A stretch of 64,000 bases of DNA, taken from NCBI GenBank assembly GCA_020881915.1, contig JAJFPB010000004.1, forward strand, positions 4,588,001 through 4,652,000. The letters are read 5' to 3'. Of the stretch, positions 36,491 through 47,767 are shown one piece after another. Numbering within the stretch: the stretch's first letter is position 1; every line of letters begins with the position of its first letter. Under the pieces are notes generated by a model, which saw only the letters and a list, made by a program, of their open reading frames with translations, did not search any database and had not been told where the DNA came from. This DNA comes from Paramyrothecium sp. XJ0827. Taxonomy: Eukaryota > Ascomycota > Sordariomycetes > Hypocreales > Stachybotryaceae. A program made the position numbers and the translations under genes.

Positions 36491-36956
36491 GCAGATGGTT
36501 TCTGTCCAGATATGATCATGTAAGCGGGAGATCATTTGTGATATTCCCGCAGCAACCACTGTAAGCAACAGCCATGTCAACGAACATGTTTCAGTGTTCA
36601 TTACAAGACGCGGAGGCAGGGGTGATCACTCATCAAGGAGGTTAGATTGCAAGGCACGAGACGAGTAAGAGCTTGAATGTATGATTTAAGATGCCAATAA
36701 AAAATAAGATCCACCAAAAGACCCATCCACGACTATTCCTCACTTTGTCGTCGTCAAAATCACCATTGAAATTATGTTGATGTCCATGCTCCGAGTGTTG
36801 ATGCAACTGGGTTCCCGACCGCGCGTCATCTATTTGATAAGGTCCGGTTTTCTAGGGTATATATACAATGAAGGGTTGTGATGATTGGCAAGCTCTGCTT
36901 GCCAAAAACCGTTCGAGATGTCCTGTCCAGGAGATAGGGGAGACGATTCTGCTTGC
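36491..36956. other. Convergent intergenic region
   Basis: 3' ends of the esterase and of the minus-strand small secreted protein. Nothing else seen. Confidence 0.5.
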
Positions 36957-37646
36957 TTAGGCGACGACGCCGAAGGCAGCCTTGGCGAGCTCCCACTTCT
37001 CCAAGCGGTCGGTGGCGGTGGCGTTGGTGCCCACGCACTCTGCCATGTAAGCGGTGAAGCCGGCGTTGGCGTCGGCGACGAGAAGATCCTTGACTTCCTG
37101 CTTGCACTCCGTGGTGAAGAACCACGCGCCAGTCTGGAAGGTGCGGCCCTCCTTGTTGATTTTGTTGACCATTTCCCTCAACTGGGGCTCTGTCATCTCA
37201 GCGGAAGACGTGAGATTGGCGTACTCGTCACCAATCTCGGGAAGTGTCTTGATGAACTTGAGGTTGTAGTCGGCGCTTTGCATGTTGGCAGTGCCTTGAC
37301 CGGGACGGCCTTCAGGTTCCGGGAACTCCGGGACTCCAGAGACGTGGTTAGTGTTCGCTTTGAAGTCACCCGTCTCCAAGGCCAGCAACGAAGCAAGAGC
37401 GGCGATCTGGTTGATATCGTGCATGCCGTAAATAAGCAGGGACTCCACGAACTTGGGAGCAACCTGCTCAGCGGTGCTGCACTCGCCGGGATACTTTGGG
37501 TTCGCGCAGGAGGCGGCGCCAGGAGCAATCTCAAGGAGAGCGTCGACGACGTTGATGACTCGGCCGGTGCTGGTGCTCCTGGTGGTAGGGGCGGCAGAGG
37601 CCATGGCGGCGAGGCCAAGAGGGAGGGCGGCGGCGATGAACTTCAT
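36957..37646 (-). CDS. Small secreted protein, conserved-looking, function unknown
   Basis: A single exon of 229 residues from the ATG at 37646, chosen over the upstream in-frame ATG at 37736 because it opens directly with a signal peptide (MKFIAAALPLGLAAMASA). The mature part is helical, with cysteines in SCANPKYPGEC, TTECKQEV and MAECVG. A central segment reads IAALASLLALETGDFKANTNH followed by GQGTANMQ. Glu in a buried-looking helix followed by Gly-rich and polar loops is reminiscent of lysozyme-like folds, but that is only an inference from sequence texture. One NAT and one NLT sequon are present. Codon use is strongly GC-biased, suggesting high expression. I do not recognise the family with certainty. 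Confidence 0.75.
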   Translation of the reverse strand: MKFIAAALPLGLAAMASAAPTTRSTSTGRVINVVDALLEIAPGAASCANPKYPGECSTAEQVAPKFVESLLIYGMHDINQIAALASLLALETGDFKANTNHVSGVPEFPEPEGRPGQGTANMQSADYNLKFIKTLPEIGDEYANLTSSAEMTEPQLREMVNKINKEGRTFQTGAWFFTTECKQEVKDLLVADANAGFTAYMAECVGTNATATDRLEKWELAKAAFGVVA

Positions 37647-39883
37647 GTTGACTAATTTGCTTTGGTGATACGAAACGATATGTGACGACAACGAGAGGAA
37701 AAGTGAAGAATAGTGCTTTTTGATAAACCTCCTCAAGAGACCGGCAAAGAGGTTCGGGTAGATTCGTTATTTAGTCGTGAGTGGTATTGGCGTTTGTTTG
37801 GTGAAGCGAAGGAACCACAAGAAAATAACGATTGAGACACAAGGAAAACTAAGGAAAATACGAGATGAACAATGAGGAATGGAAGGAAACTACGGAGAGA
37901 GGAGTTCCTGTTGGTCGGGGAGTCATGGCTGCTTCATATATCATCGCGACCACGACCTGCAAGGTTGCGCCTTGACCCCTTTGCTTGCCTTGCCTTGCCT
38001 TGCTGACGACCTCTTGCCGGTGCAGCCCTGTAGTTGCATCCGCAGCCAATGGAAGGGCCAATTGCCCGTGTCATCCCAGCTGTGAAACGTACGGCCCCCC
38101 TGCGCGCCGAGCCAATAGGATCCGGGAGTCGGCTTTCTGCTGGCTGGGGAATTAACAGCGAGGGGGACGAGAGCAGTGCTGACGGTCCCCATCGCGGACC
38201 CCTGCAGGGCTTTTGCGACTTTGCTATTCTCAGCGTTGAAGATGTGGGTTGCCATGGGACGGCTCCGCTCCACATCGATCCCTGCTCTGCCATCCTTCTG
38301 TAGAAGTCTGAAACACAGCCTCCTGGACTCCCTCAGTAAGCACCCCCGTATGCGTTACTCAACTGCGGCCTCTGGACGCTTCGCGCATGCTTCTTACCGC
38401 ATAGCCGGGCACGCTCCGCGTTGTTTTCCCTATTTCGGATGGTTGGTTGGTTGTTGTTGTTGCTCTTCTTCTTCACCGCGAGTTGCTGGGCACATGGCAT
38501 CTGCAGTCTTCGTCTTGTGCAGGTCCCGTCGGTCCACATGGCCGACCAACACTAGAACAACTGGTTCGCTACCGCAAGGCCACGGGATTGTTTTGCTGAG
38601 CCCGTCCGTCCAAGGGTCAACCCCGACGCAGAATGGAGCAGCGCCCGAAGAGCCGACACGCCGACATGATGAGCGCGAGGGCTGCCTGCGGATGGTTTGC
38701 GCAGATGCCCCCTTGGCCCCCCCTTTCTTCCCCCGTCGCCTCTCGTAACAGCCCGTGGCACAGGAGAAAGCTTTTCGCGCATCGAATTCTGTAAATTTAG
38801 CAACAGCTCACCACCGAAGGATGCGGCTGGCTGCAGGGATTGAAACTCCACGATCTCCCCAGCCTGCCTATTCGGTCTGGGAGATCCCTGCTGCAGGGGA
38901 CATTGGCCGCAGGGGGCGAGGGGAAAGAAGGGAGGGAGAAAAGCAGCCACATTCTGGGGGCAGCATTTGCTCTTCCCGTCTCCTTTGTTCTACAGAGTAC
39001 AGTGGCATGCAAAGCCGTTCCAGGCTCTACAGGCCGTGGCAACTCGATCCGTGAGCGGGTTCCCGCAGCCGGCAGTGGGATACGAGCTGCGTCTCGGCAC
39101 AGACAAGGGCAGTGCAGTCTCGTTGCGATGCGACCCTTCAATGGCTGGGTGCTTGCAGCTGGGGTTCCAAGATTTTTGCCATCTTTAATTGCTTTGCATT
39201 GCCTGTGCATTCGCGTATCCCATAATAATTTCACAGCCAAAAAATGGGCAAAACAATTGAGTCCAGGCTGAGCTCGCGCCGGATGACGTCCAACTCTGAG
39301 CCACAAGAGGCCTCAACATCATGCGCAGAAACATGCTGAAAATAACAAGGGACAATGCTGGACACTTCCGAGCTCTCTAGTAATTTGCTCGACACTGTCG
39401 CAGCTCTATTCTCATCATGGGAGCGGGGGATAGGAACGGGATTAGACATGGGGATCCAACAATGGGATGAACCGGCAATTGCAAACATCAGCCCGTTGCA
39501 CCCTCGGCCATATGTTATGACTGATTCAATCCATCGTTCCGTCACGGTCCTTCTCAATAGCAAATTGAGCAATGCGAACAGCACGGGCTGTGGGTCACAG
39601 AGGTCTAGTGAGATGCAAAGGCCGCCTTAGCTGATGATTGCTTTCTGTCACGCTGCTATTTGAGGCATCTCTCATTTTATTCGATCGGCAGCATGCAAGG
39701 TTCCGGAAGCATGGGTTTCTCATTCTGGGTTTTCCGGAGAAATTCAGATCTACAGGCATTGCTACAGAGCTCCCAAACGTCATACCCAAGTCCCCCCTTC
39801 CCTCCCCCTGTCGTCCTGGCCCTTCTCCAAAGCGACCCGCAGCACGAAGTCCCGGAAATCCTCCTCCCCCCCAGTTTTCTTGC
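37647..39883. other. 2.2-kb intergenic region
   Basis: Promoter side of the secreted-protein gene and 3' flank of the lysozyme gene. A short CTTGC tandem tract lies at about 37983-38003. Many overlapping GC-rich open frames are present on both strands, none protein-like. Confidence 0.45.
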
Positions 39884-40582
39884 TCAGGAGCAGGCTGGAA
39901 GGGCCGGCACGCTTGTGGCGGTCCTGTGTAAGGCGACCTCAGCGTTGCGACGACGCACGAGGCCGGGCAGCTGGACGCCGCCGCTGTTCACCCACTTGGG
40001 CAGCTCCTGGGCAGCAACCGTGTTCGGGTCCTCGCCGGCGTTGAGGCGCCGGATCAGCGTCGACGAGCCCGAGTTGCCGCAGCCGACGTTGAACGCCCAG
40101 CTGACAAGGGCGCCGTACTGGTTGGCGTTGAGCCTGACCCTCGAGTTGGTGTCGAAGGTGATACAGCGTCGGGCAACCTGCTTGCTCGTCAGCTACCCGG
40201 TATACAGCCCCCCCCCTGCTTCGGGGGTTGCATTCTATCACGTACCGCGACATCAGACTGAAGCAGCGCACGGCCGTTTGCGATAGAGAGAGGGATGGGA
40301 TACGGGACGTCGGAACACGACCTGTCGCGGCAGAGGTGGCCATAGCCAACCGTGGGATTGCCAGTTGGGTCGAGGTCTGCCGAAGATGCGAGGTCAGCAA
40401 CTGTGCATTCATACAGCCAAGAAGGTAGGAAAAGGCGCACAGATGTCAGGCCTCCAGCCCTCGAAGCTGGCTATCAGATCAATAGTCGCAGCATTGGCCG
40501 GGGGAGGCGTGCACTGGGCCTGGACCCTAACGGACAGCGCGCCGAGGACGACGGCTAACGCGGTCTTGGCGAAGTGAACCAT
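39884..40582 (-). CDS. Secreted GH24 (phage-type) lysozyme
   Basis: Three small exons, 40582-40441, 40376-40246 and 40177-39884, split by 64- and 68-nt introns, assemble into 188 residues. A signal peptide ends near residue 22 (ALAVVLGALSVRVQA). The catalytic region reads LIASFEGWRPDIYLDPTGNP followed by TVGYGHLC, the classic GH24 active-site pattern with Glu in SFEGWR; the first intron falls inside DIY. The third exon supplies LNANQYGALVSWAFNVGCGN, then STLIRRLNAGED and LVRRRNAEVAL, the typical C-terminal lobe. GH24 enzymes cleave peptidoglycan between N-acetylmuramate and N-acetylglucosamine, so a fungal secreted form likely acts on bacteria. The family is of bacterial or phage type; here it has spliceosomal introns, a eukaryotic signal peptide and a TATA box, so it is settled in the fungal genome. 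Confidence 0.9.
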
Positions 40583-40713
40583 CTTGAAGTGACTGCCTGA
40601 TTTTTATACGAAGTAGTCGGTCTGTAAGCCAAGCGACTTGCCCGTCAGATGTTTGGATCTCGTGAGCGCATCGCCACGGCCATTTATATACCTATTTGTT
40701 GGTCCGCGTTCAC
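40583..40713. promoter_or_regulatory. Lysozyme promoter with TATA box
   Basis: The minus strand carries TATATAAA at 40683-40690, about 100 bp before the ATG at 40582. A second AT-rich TATAAAAA is only about 20 bp before the ATG and less likely to be used. Confidence 0.4.
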
Positions 40714-41167
40714 TTACACCATCGCCCGCCTTCCGTCTACGACCGCGCCACCTGAACCCTCGATTTTGCCATCTCGTGCCTGATCAGATGTCGAGTAGTC
40801 TGTGCACCTACCGTCATGGTCGTTGACGAGCAGTCTTGAATAGGAAGGCCCCTTCGGCTGTGGAGGCAGATCATGGACGCCGGGCGGCGCCACAATGTCG
40901 ATCCAGGCACCACCTCGTTGGGCTGCTCGACGACGATAACTGAGTATTAGCAGCTCGTAGACATCACCGCACGTAGTATTCAACAGAGATAGGCAGTCGA
41001 GATGCCCGACAACTCGGCGATACTCATGTAGCTTCGCAAAAGGTCGTTTATCAAAGGTTGCCATCGCTCAACCACCGACGTCAATTGAGGAAGCTGGTAT
41101 TACCTTGGCGGGCATTCAGCTCGTCGATCATGGCCACGCTCCACACGGCCAGTTGTAAATCGTCCAT
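40714..41167 (-). CDS. Hypothetical small protein
   Basis: A possible two-exon gene: 41167-41104 and 41066-40714 joined across a very short 37-nt intron (GTAATA donor, GTTGAG acceptor) give 138 residues in one frame. It opens MDDLQLAVWSVAMIDELNARQ and continues AMATFDKRPFAKLHEYRR and VVGHLDCLSLLNTTCGD. The amphipathic first 90 residues look protein-like, while the last 40 are low quality and might instead be an unspliced intron. There is no signal peptide and I recognise no family. Upstream exons could be missing. This is a tentative model. Confidence 0.25.
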
Positions 41168-41679
41168 TCAGCTATCAGCGACGTACAACATGCTCGGGAT
41201 CAATTCCGCGGTCGAGCGACTTCACCGCGGCCGGCTGGAGTTGACTGGGGTGTGTAGGGTAGCAACACCGCCTCCACGAGCGGTTGCTAGATTCGGAAGT
41301 CGAGGAAGTAAGCCGGTGGAACGGTTGCACTGAGTATGTAGTAATATGGCTTCTGTTTGAGATAAGGACTTGCCGCAAGCAATGTTACTTATGGTCCTTT
41401 CGCCGGAGATGGCAAACAAGGAGACTCTTGGACTTGTGGGGGATCAACAGCTCAAACCACGATGGAACTCCTTGGCCCCATCCCTTGACATTACACCTCA
41501 TTGCAACAATGTTGAACAGCCAGGACACAATCTGGTATTGAATTAACTAAAGATTAAGTGAAAGAAAAGGTATCCTGCAAACGAATCACAAGCCACAGCA
41601 ACAAGTCTCAACCATACAGCCCACTCAACACTATCCCTCCAACGGGTATTCGTCCGCCTTCCGTGTCGAAAAGACTCGC
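41168..41679. other. Intergenic region downstream of the Ppo gene
   Basis: 3' flank of the oxygenase gene; no gene recognised. Confidence 0.4.
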
Positions 41680-44600
41680 TCAGTCCCCGTCCCACGTCAC
41701 CTTCATGCTCGTCGGGAACGGCGTCAGGGTGCCCCAGTCCTCGGACATGTACACGAAGAAGCCGCCTGGGCGCGGCACCTTCTTCAGCTCGCCCTGAGCG
41801 CCGGGGGCCCTACGAAGGTTCCTCTTGCGGAACAGCGACCGGAACAGCTCGATCAGGGCGACCTGGCTCACCTCGCGCCCGAGGCACGTGTGGGGCCCGG
41901 CACCGTAGTGCAGGTACGAGTCCAGCCGGCGCCGCGGGTCGACCTTGTCGGGCTCCGGGAAGCGCGCCGGGTCCTTGGCCGCCCCGACGAAGGACACGAA
42001 GACGCGGTCGCCGGCGCTGACCTGCACCTGGCGCCCGTCGTCCTCGGTGATGACGTCCGTCGTCGCCGCCTCGCGGTAGAGGCCGTACGTGCCGGCCATG
42101 CGGATGCCCTCCATGGCGTAGCCGAGGAGCAGCGCGTCCGTCTCCTCGGTCGACTCCTGGGTGGCGATGCGGTGCAGCGTGAGACGGTGAGGCTCTCCTG
42201 CTGGCGAGAGGTACCAGTCAAGCGCTTGAGCAAACTATTGATAGAGTTAGCAATCCTGTTCTTTTCTCGCGTTGACGTCGAGTGCAAACACTTACCACTT
42301 GCGCCTGGTTCGGCACCATGGCTCCGGCCGTGGGCATGACTTGGCTCCAGGTGATCTCCTGGGCATCCAGGCCCGACTTTGACAGACCCTTGATCAAGTT
42401 CACGCCGTACGCCGCCAACGGGTCGTTGCTGGGCTTGGGCCCGGTGAACAGACCGCGGATGCCGAGCGACAGAGTCAGCTTGACGTTCGTCTCGACCAGC
42501 TTGCCCAGCTTGGCCGCCGCCTGCTTGGCCGCGTGCCGCAGGGGGAACGACTTGGCCGGGTCCAGGTCGAAGAAGATGGCGGTGAAGATGACGGCCATGG
42601 CCTTGTACAGCTCCTGCTCGGAGAAGACGCCGCGCGGGTTCTCGCGCGACTTGAGCGGCAGGTTGAACATGCGCGCGACGAAGTGCGTGTGCGCCAGGTT
42701 GCCGACGTCCCGGACGACGTCGACGTATGTCTGGCCCGCGAGCCTGTACGACTTCTCGACGAGCAGGCGCTCCGAGATCATCGAGTAGAAGGACTTGATG
42801 GCGTTCTTCCAGCCGTCCTGGTACAGCAGCGACCCCATGCACTGGCGCTGCTGCGTGTGCAGCGGCGAGTCGCCCGACAGCATGAAGCGGCCGCCGGCCT
42901 CGCCCATGAAGAGCTTGAAGCCCTCCTGCCAGTTGACCTTGTACTTGTCCGGGTTCTTGAGCACGTACTCGGCCGCGCCGAAGGTCGTGATGTTGACGCG
43001 GCCCGCGCTGTACCGGGGCCGGTCGAAGCTGAAGAGGTGCGAGCGGTTGAGCTTGGTGAGGATCTTGTGGTTCTCGGGCGGGGTGCCCATGGGGTAGTGG
43101 GCGTAGACCGAGTCCTGCTTGAAGTGGTTGGGGAACGCGCGGATGAAGAGCTTGTAGAAGACGCATCCGTGGTTCAGGTTGAGGTCGTAGTCGACCTCCT
43201 TGTAGCCCCAGTTCGTCAGGTAGCCGGGGTTGTAGTCCGTAGTGTAGTACCTGTCGCCTCGGACCAGGGACACGGCGTCGGACAGGACGACGCGCGAGAT
43301 GGTGTAGGTGGGCGCGATGCCGACGCCAGGATCCATCGGCGTCTTGGCCTCCTCGGCGACCAGGCCCGGGTACAGCTCCACGAAGTCGGGGTGCTGGTAC
43401 AGGTTGCGCAGCGCGTCGGCAACCTGGGGGTCGGAGTTGATGTCCTCGAACGTCTCGTAGGCCTTGAGGCCGAAGTGCTTGCGGAACTCGTTCAGGCCGG
43501 CCAGGTTCCACTTGCGGCCGCGGATGATGCCCAGCATCTCAATGGGCTTCATGATGCGCGGGACGTTGCGGGCGCCAAAGGCACCGCCGGGCTGCTCAAT
43601 GGCCGTCGCGAGAGCGTCGACGAGCTGATCGTCGTTGAACCTGCCGTCAGGGCCGCGCTCGAACCCGTTGAAGGTGCGCTTGCCGGGGTCCTTGTCGACC
43701 GAGGCCTCGAGCTTCTTGACGGCCTTCATCAGGGCCTGCAGGTTCATCTCGCCGTAGCCGTCGCCGAGGAGCTCCGTGTAGAAGTCCTGGATCCACTTCT
43801 CGTCCATCTCGGAGATGCACGAGTGCCAGCGGTAGCAGAGGTTGAACTCGGCCGAGACGGCGTTGCCGACGCCGCTCTCGGACAGGTCCTTGGTGCCCTT
43901 GGCCACGCCCATCTCCTGACGGGGGTCGAGGGTCCAGATGGTGTCGACGCGGTTGAGGCCGATGATGTTGCGCACGTAGTCCACCAGGGTGATGTTGATG
44001 TACAGACCCGAAGTCACGAGGCGAGCCGTCTGGAAGAGTTCCTCATCGTACTTCTTCCACGCGGCAGCGGCGGCCTCGCCCTCGAGCTTGTCCGACGGCT
44101 TGGTGAACCTGCCGCCTTCGTTGATGGCGGCCAAGTTCTGAGCGACGTGGTTGTGGAAGCGATTGAACATGATGAGGATGATGCAAACACCCGGTGGGTT
44201 GCCGACCAACCGCTTGTCGGCAAAGCTGTCAGGCTTCAGCAAGCCGTCTTTGAAGGTCCTGACGCTATCCGAAGCTTCTTGGCTTCCGCCATAAAGCGGC
44301 GCGAGGTCGAGGTATGAAGACGCATCGTTGATGTTGCCATCTTCGAGATTGGTCCAGAAAAGATCTACAGGCCTTGTCGTTAGTTGCGCCTTATTCAACA
44401 ATGGACTGCTGCAAGCAATACGTACCATGAATGATGATAGTAGCCCAGTACCAGAGAATGCTGGAAACGTTGTTTGGGTTCTTCTTGAAGCCATCTCTTG
44501 CCATCACAGACTCGTAAACCAGCTCAGGGGCAGGCATGGCTCCCAATGGGACCACGCTGGGCTTGCATGAGCGGGCATAAGGCGTCCCTGCAGCGCCAAG

Positions 44601-45317
44601 CTTTGGTTGCAGAGGGTTCTGAATTAAGACATCAGCATCTCAAGCTATGCTAACAGCTTTGTGTAGGAATTTCTTACGTTGTTTGAGCCATCGGGCTGTC
44701 TGTATTTGAACTCATTGCCCATGTACAGCAATGGAGGGTGATCCAAAGAGTCCCACAGCTTGTCGATGAAGTCGTTTGTCAGAAGCTCTTGCGTTTTAGA
44801 GTGGCTCGGCAGATCAGCGACGAGCTGGATGGTCCGCTCCATGATCATGGTCTTGTCATCTTGCTGCGTCTCTCCCTTGACCTTGGCGGCTACAATCTCC
44901 AGGACGGTCTTGAGGTCTGCAGGAACTCAAGGTCAACCACCTGCCTGCGAGGAAACTGTAAGTGAGATACATACCAGCAAAGCTGACCGAGCGCAAGTCG
45001 GCCAGAATTCCCGGCCGCCTGTCCACTTTACGATATGACCCATCGCCCATCTCTGTGGGTAGCGGGCGCTTCGAGAGGGTTCTGAGTTGGAGGAGGTTGC
45101 TGAAGAAGGAACCGCCGCCGCTGCTGGGGCCTGCAGCCGGAATGGTCTTCTTGGAGCCTGTCACCGGCTTGACATTGACGTTCTGCTGCTTGCTGTCATG
45201 GCCATTCACCTCCTGCTGCCCATTCTGGTACCCATTGCCGTGCCCATTCTGACTGTCCCCGTTCTGGTGATACCCGTTGTAGGCGGTGTCGCCGATGGTT
45301 TCTTTGCCGTTGTTCAT
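41680..45317 (-). CDS. ppo: Psi-producing oxygenase (fatty-acid 8R-dioxygenase/diol synthase, peroxidase-P450 fusion)
   Basis: Five exons (45317-44975, 44916-44678, 44618-44426, 44364-42296, 42234-41680) give 1132 residues. The first 65 residues are an Asn/Gly/Gln-rich tail. The heme-dioxygenase domain follows with TIIIHDLFW, SSYLDLAPLYGGSQE, FNRFHNHVAQNL and the catalytic YRWH motif at 436-439, whose Tyr436 forms the radical and whose His439 ligates heme in this family. The C-terminal P450-like domain contains YAMEGIRMAGTYG and the heme loop GAGPHTCLGREV with Cys1065. In Aspergillus, PpoA keeps this cysteine and isomerises the 8-hydroperoxide to a diol, whereas PpoC has lost it. The enzyme is therefore probably a PpoA-like linoleate diol synthase making oxylipins that govern sporulation. 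The exact diol (5,8 or 7,8) cannot be told by eye. Confidence 0.95.
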
Positions 45318-47373
45318 GGTTACGCCGGTGCTCAGCGTCCTGCAGGTAACCTCTGTCTAGCAAAGGAGGACAAAGCTATTCAGCGAGCGGGGAGGAGAGG
45401 GGGAGGAGGGGAAGGCAGAAGAGACAAGAAGAGCTGTACCCTCTAAATGCAAATCCCCAAGGTGACGGATGGCATGACAAGACAACCGAGACAAGCGCCC
45501 AAGGCGGGCTCTGGTTGCTCCCAGGGAGGAGACGTCATGTCTGAGACATTGCAATTCCCCCCAATGCACGGCCCCGTACGGGAAGCATCCCAAGGAGCCA
45601 TTCCTCATCAGCCTTTTTTGCTTTTTCCCAATGGGACGAGAGGGGGGCGGGAGCAGCCTTCAGCCATGGGGCCACCATCACGGGCCGCGAGCATCAAGGT
45701 TCTGTGGTGGGTTGCCCATCCCTGCCCTGTATCTGGTGGTTGCTCGAAGTGATCTGCATGGCATCATGGGTGTAACTTTTTTTTAACTGGGTCGTTGAAT
45801 TCCCCCCGTCGAGTCTAATTAAGGCGAACAAGCTTCATGGGGCCGTGACGTGGCGGGCGGATGGTGGCACGCATGTGTCGAATCGAGGCAAGTTGCCGAG
45901 AGCATGGCTGGCTGGGAGCCGCTGGGCGAGCTGACGGGAACCATCCTTGGCTATCAGGACGGCCAATGAGGCACGAGATATTTGATCAATTGCAACTGTT
46001 GCACAATTGGCTTGGGAGGTGCAGTCGCCATCGCAGTGTCCTGGCCGTTATTGTGCGTCGAGGACACTGCAGATGGCGTTCTGCGCAGGCGCTGCCATTG
46101 TCGAACCCCGTGTGACCACCAGCCGAGGGAAGTTCTCCCTATCCAGCAAGCGGGGATTCTGTCGGTACCAAGGTTGGGAGAAGGCGAGACACGACGGTAA
46201 GACATTGGGGGAAGCAGAGCTCCGCAGAATGTCCACCATGGCCAAAGTGTCTTGGGGAGCAGGGAGAACCCTTGACTGCCCACAAGGAGCAATGAAAAGG
46301 TGGCATTGCTGGCTGACCGTGTCTCGGCGGCATCGGTGATAGATGGTTTGAGCTAGCATCGGGCGGTAGTTTATTCGTCGACGCACATGCATCCCCAGAG
46401 TTTGTGCTGCCAGAGCTCGGGATATGACTGGGATGCTGGGAGTTGAGACTCCCCAGGACGGTGTATGCGGCGCTATCGATCATCACCGTGGGTCACAGCG
46501 CCGTGACAGATGAGATCAATGCTACTCGATTCGTCTGCGACTGCTCACCGTTGCGTCTTGTTTCCGCCATCCTCATCACAGCCCCCCCCTTCGTAGTTGG
46601 TCCAGATTATCACAGGCCACCCTCCAACCCCAGCAAGATGTGACGGCAAGCTCTTCGGGATCTGAAGGGGTCCAGCAAGGGTAGGCGATCAGTCCCGATG
46701 AGCTGTTCGCATCAGCGAATAGCAACGCAGCCCCGGATCGGCCACAGCGTCGCATCACAGCCCGGCTGGGGACGCCAAGCGGCCAGTCGGATCCCAAGCA
46801 CCAATGCAGCTCGCCGCACAGGGAACAATGCAGCGGCAGTGCGCTCTCCTCCTCAGCAAAGCAAAAGAGCTCTAGCTTAGCAACGCCGCCCAAAAGGAAA
46901 TGTTGCTTAACCGCATCCATCGGATGAGGCACCAGGAGCGCCAAGGGGTGCCTTGCTTAGCTGCCCATGGCCCAATGGCCGCCCGCCGCAACTGAGACAT
47001 GCCGCAAGCCCGGGACCACATTGAACCAAAGACAAAAAAAAAGAGTGAGGGTGCCGATCAACCAGAGAGGCCAGGAAACCAAAGCAACCACTCAGCAGGA
47101 GGGAAAATGAGCTTCAATTGGTCGTCCGTGGGAGGGGCTCGCGGTCGGCTACGTGAAAAAGAAAAGAGGCGTCCTCGCATTCAGCTGAACGGTAGCGAAC
47201 GGGGGGGGGTCGCGCAGTCCTTGGGTGACTACAGAGCATGCTTGCAGAGACTTGTCAGCTTCCTGCATGGATCTGTCTGGATTGGCTTGCGAGGGGACCA
47301 TGTTTGAGTCGTGGTGGGTAGAGGTTACGAATCAGCGGAGGGGTTGCTGTTGCGACGATGGCCATTTGATTCC
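45318..47373. other. Long 5' region of the Ppo gene
   Basis: About 2 kb upstream of the Ppo start with no recognisable gene on either strand. Its length is consistent with a regulated promoter, but no specific sites are assigned. Confidence 0.45.
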
Positions 47374-47526
47374 ATAATGTGGAGTAGTGAAAGGCAATTG
47401 TAATCTGTGGTTGCCAGTGGTTCAATGGGAGATGAAGTCGATGATCTGGTCATAACGTGGAGTTGTGCAAAGCAATTGCCAGCTGTGGTTGCCGGTGGTT
47501 TTTATGGGAGATGAAGTCGACGGTCC
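47374..47526. repeat. Imperfect tandem duplication, about 78-bp unit
   Basis: Two adjacent copies, 47374-47451 and 47452-47526, share ATAAYGTGGAGTWGTG, GCAATTG, CTGTGGTTGCC, GGTGGTT and GGGAGATGAAGTCGA in the same order with scattered substitutions. The copies are diverged by perhaps 20 percent, so the duplication is not recent. It lies downstream of the AA9 gene. Confidence 0.7.
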
Positions 47527-47666
47527 TTTCTTTCGACGGCTTCGTGAGTTGCTTCATATATACAGGTATATACTACGTGGTATATCAAGTGTCGCCAATG
47601 CCATGATCCCTTGCCCATCCATACCATCCATATGAACCCAAAACGCCCACGATGCTAGCAACAACC

Positions 47667-47667
47667 A

Positions 47668-47698
<31 letters not shown>

Positions 47699-47710
47699 GA
47701 AGAAAAAAAA
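47667..47710. repeat. Poly-A/purine tract
   Basis: A run of 27 consecutive A is followed by GAGAAGAAG and another A8 run. On the strand of the AA9 gene it is a poly-T/pyrimidine tract about 60-100 bp past the stop codon, so it lies in the 3' UTR or terminator region. Confidence 0.75.
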
Positions 47711-47767
47711 GAGTGCAGAAAGGAAAAGAAGAAACCACTGGCAAGATCATCACAAACTCGCCACATC

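Noticed and set aside
37981..38005. CTTGC tandem tract as a possible CRISPR or satellite array
   Set aside because: Only about four 5-bp units without spacers; a simple repeat.
42533..44317. 594-codon plus-strand open frame inside the Ppo gene
   Set aside because: Antisense shadow of a GC-rich exon; the Ppo frame on the other strand has all catalytic motifs.
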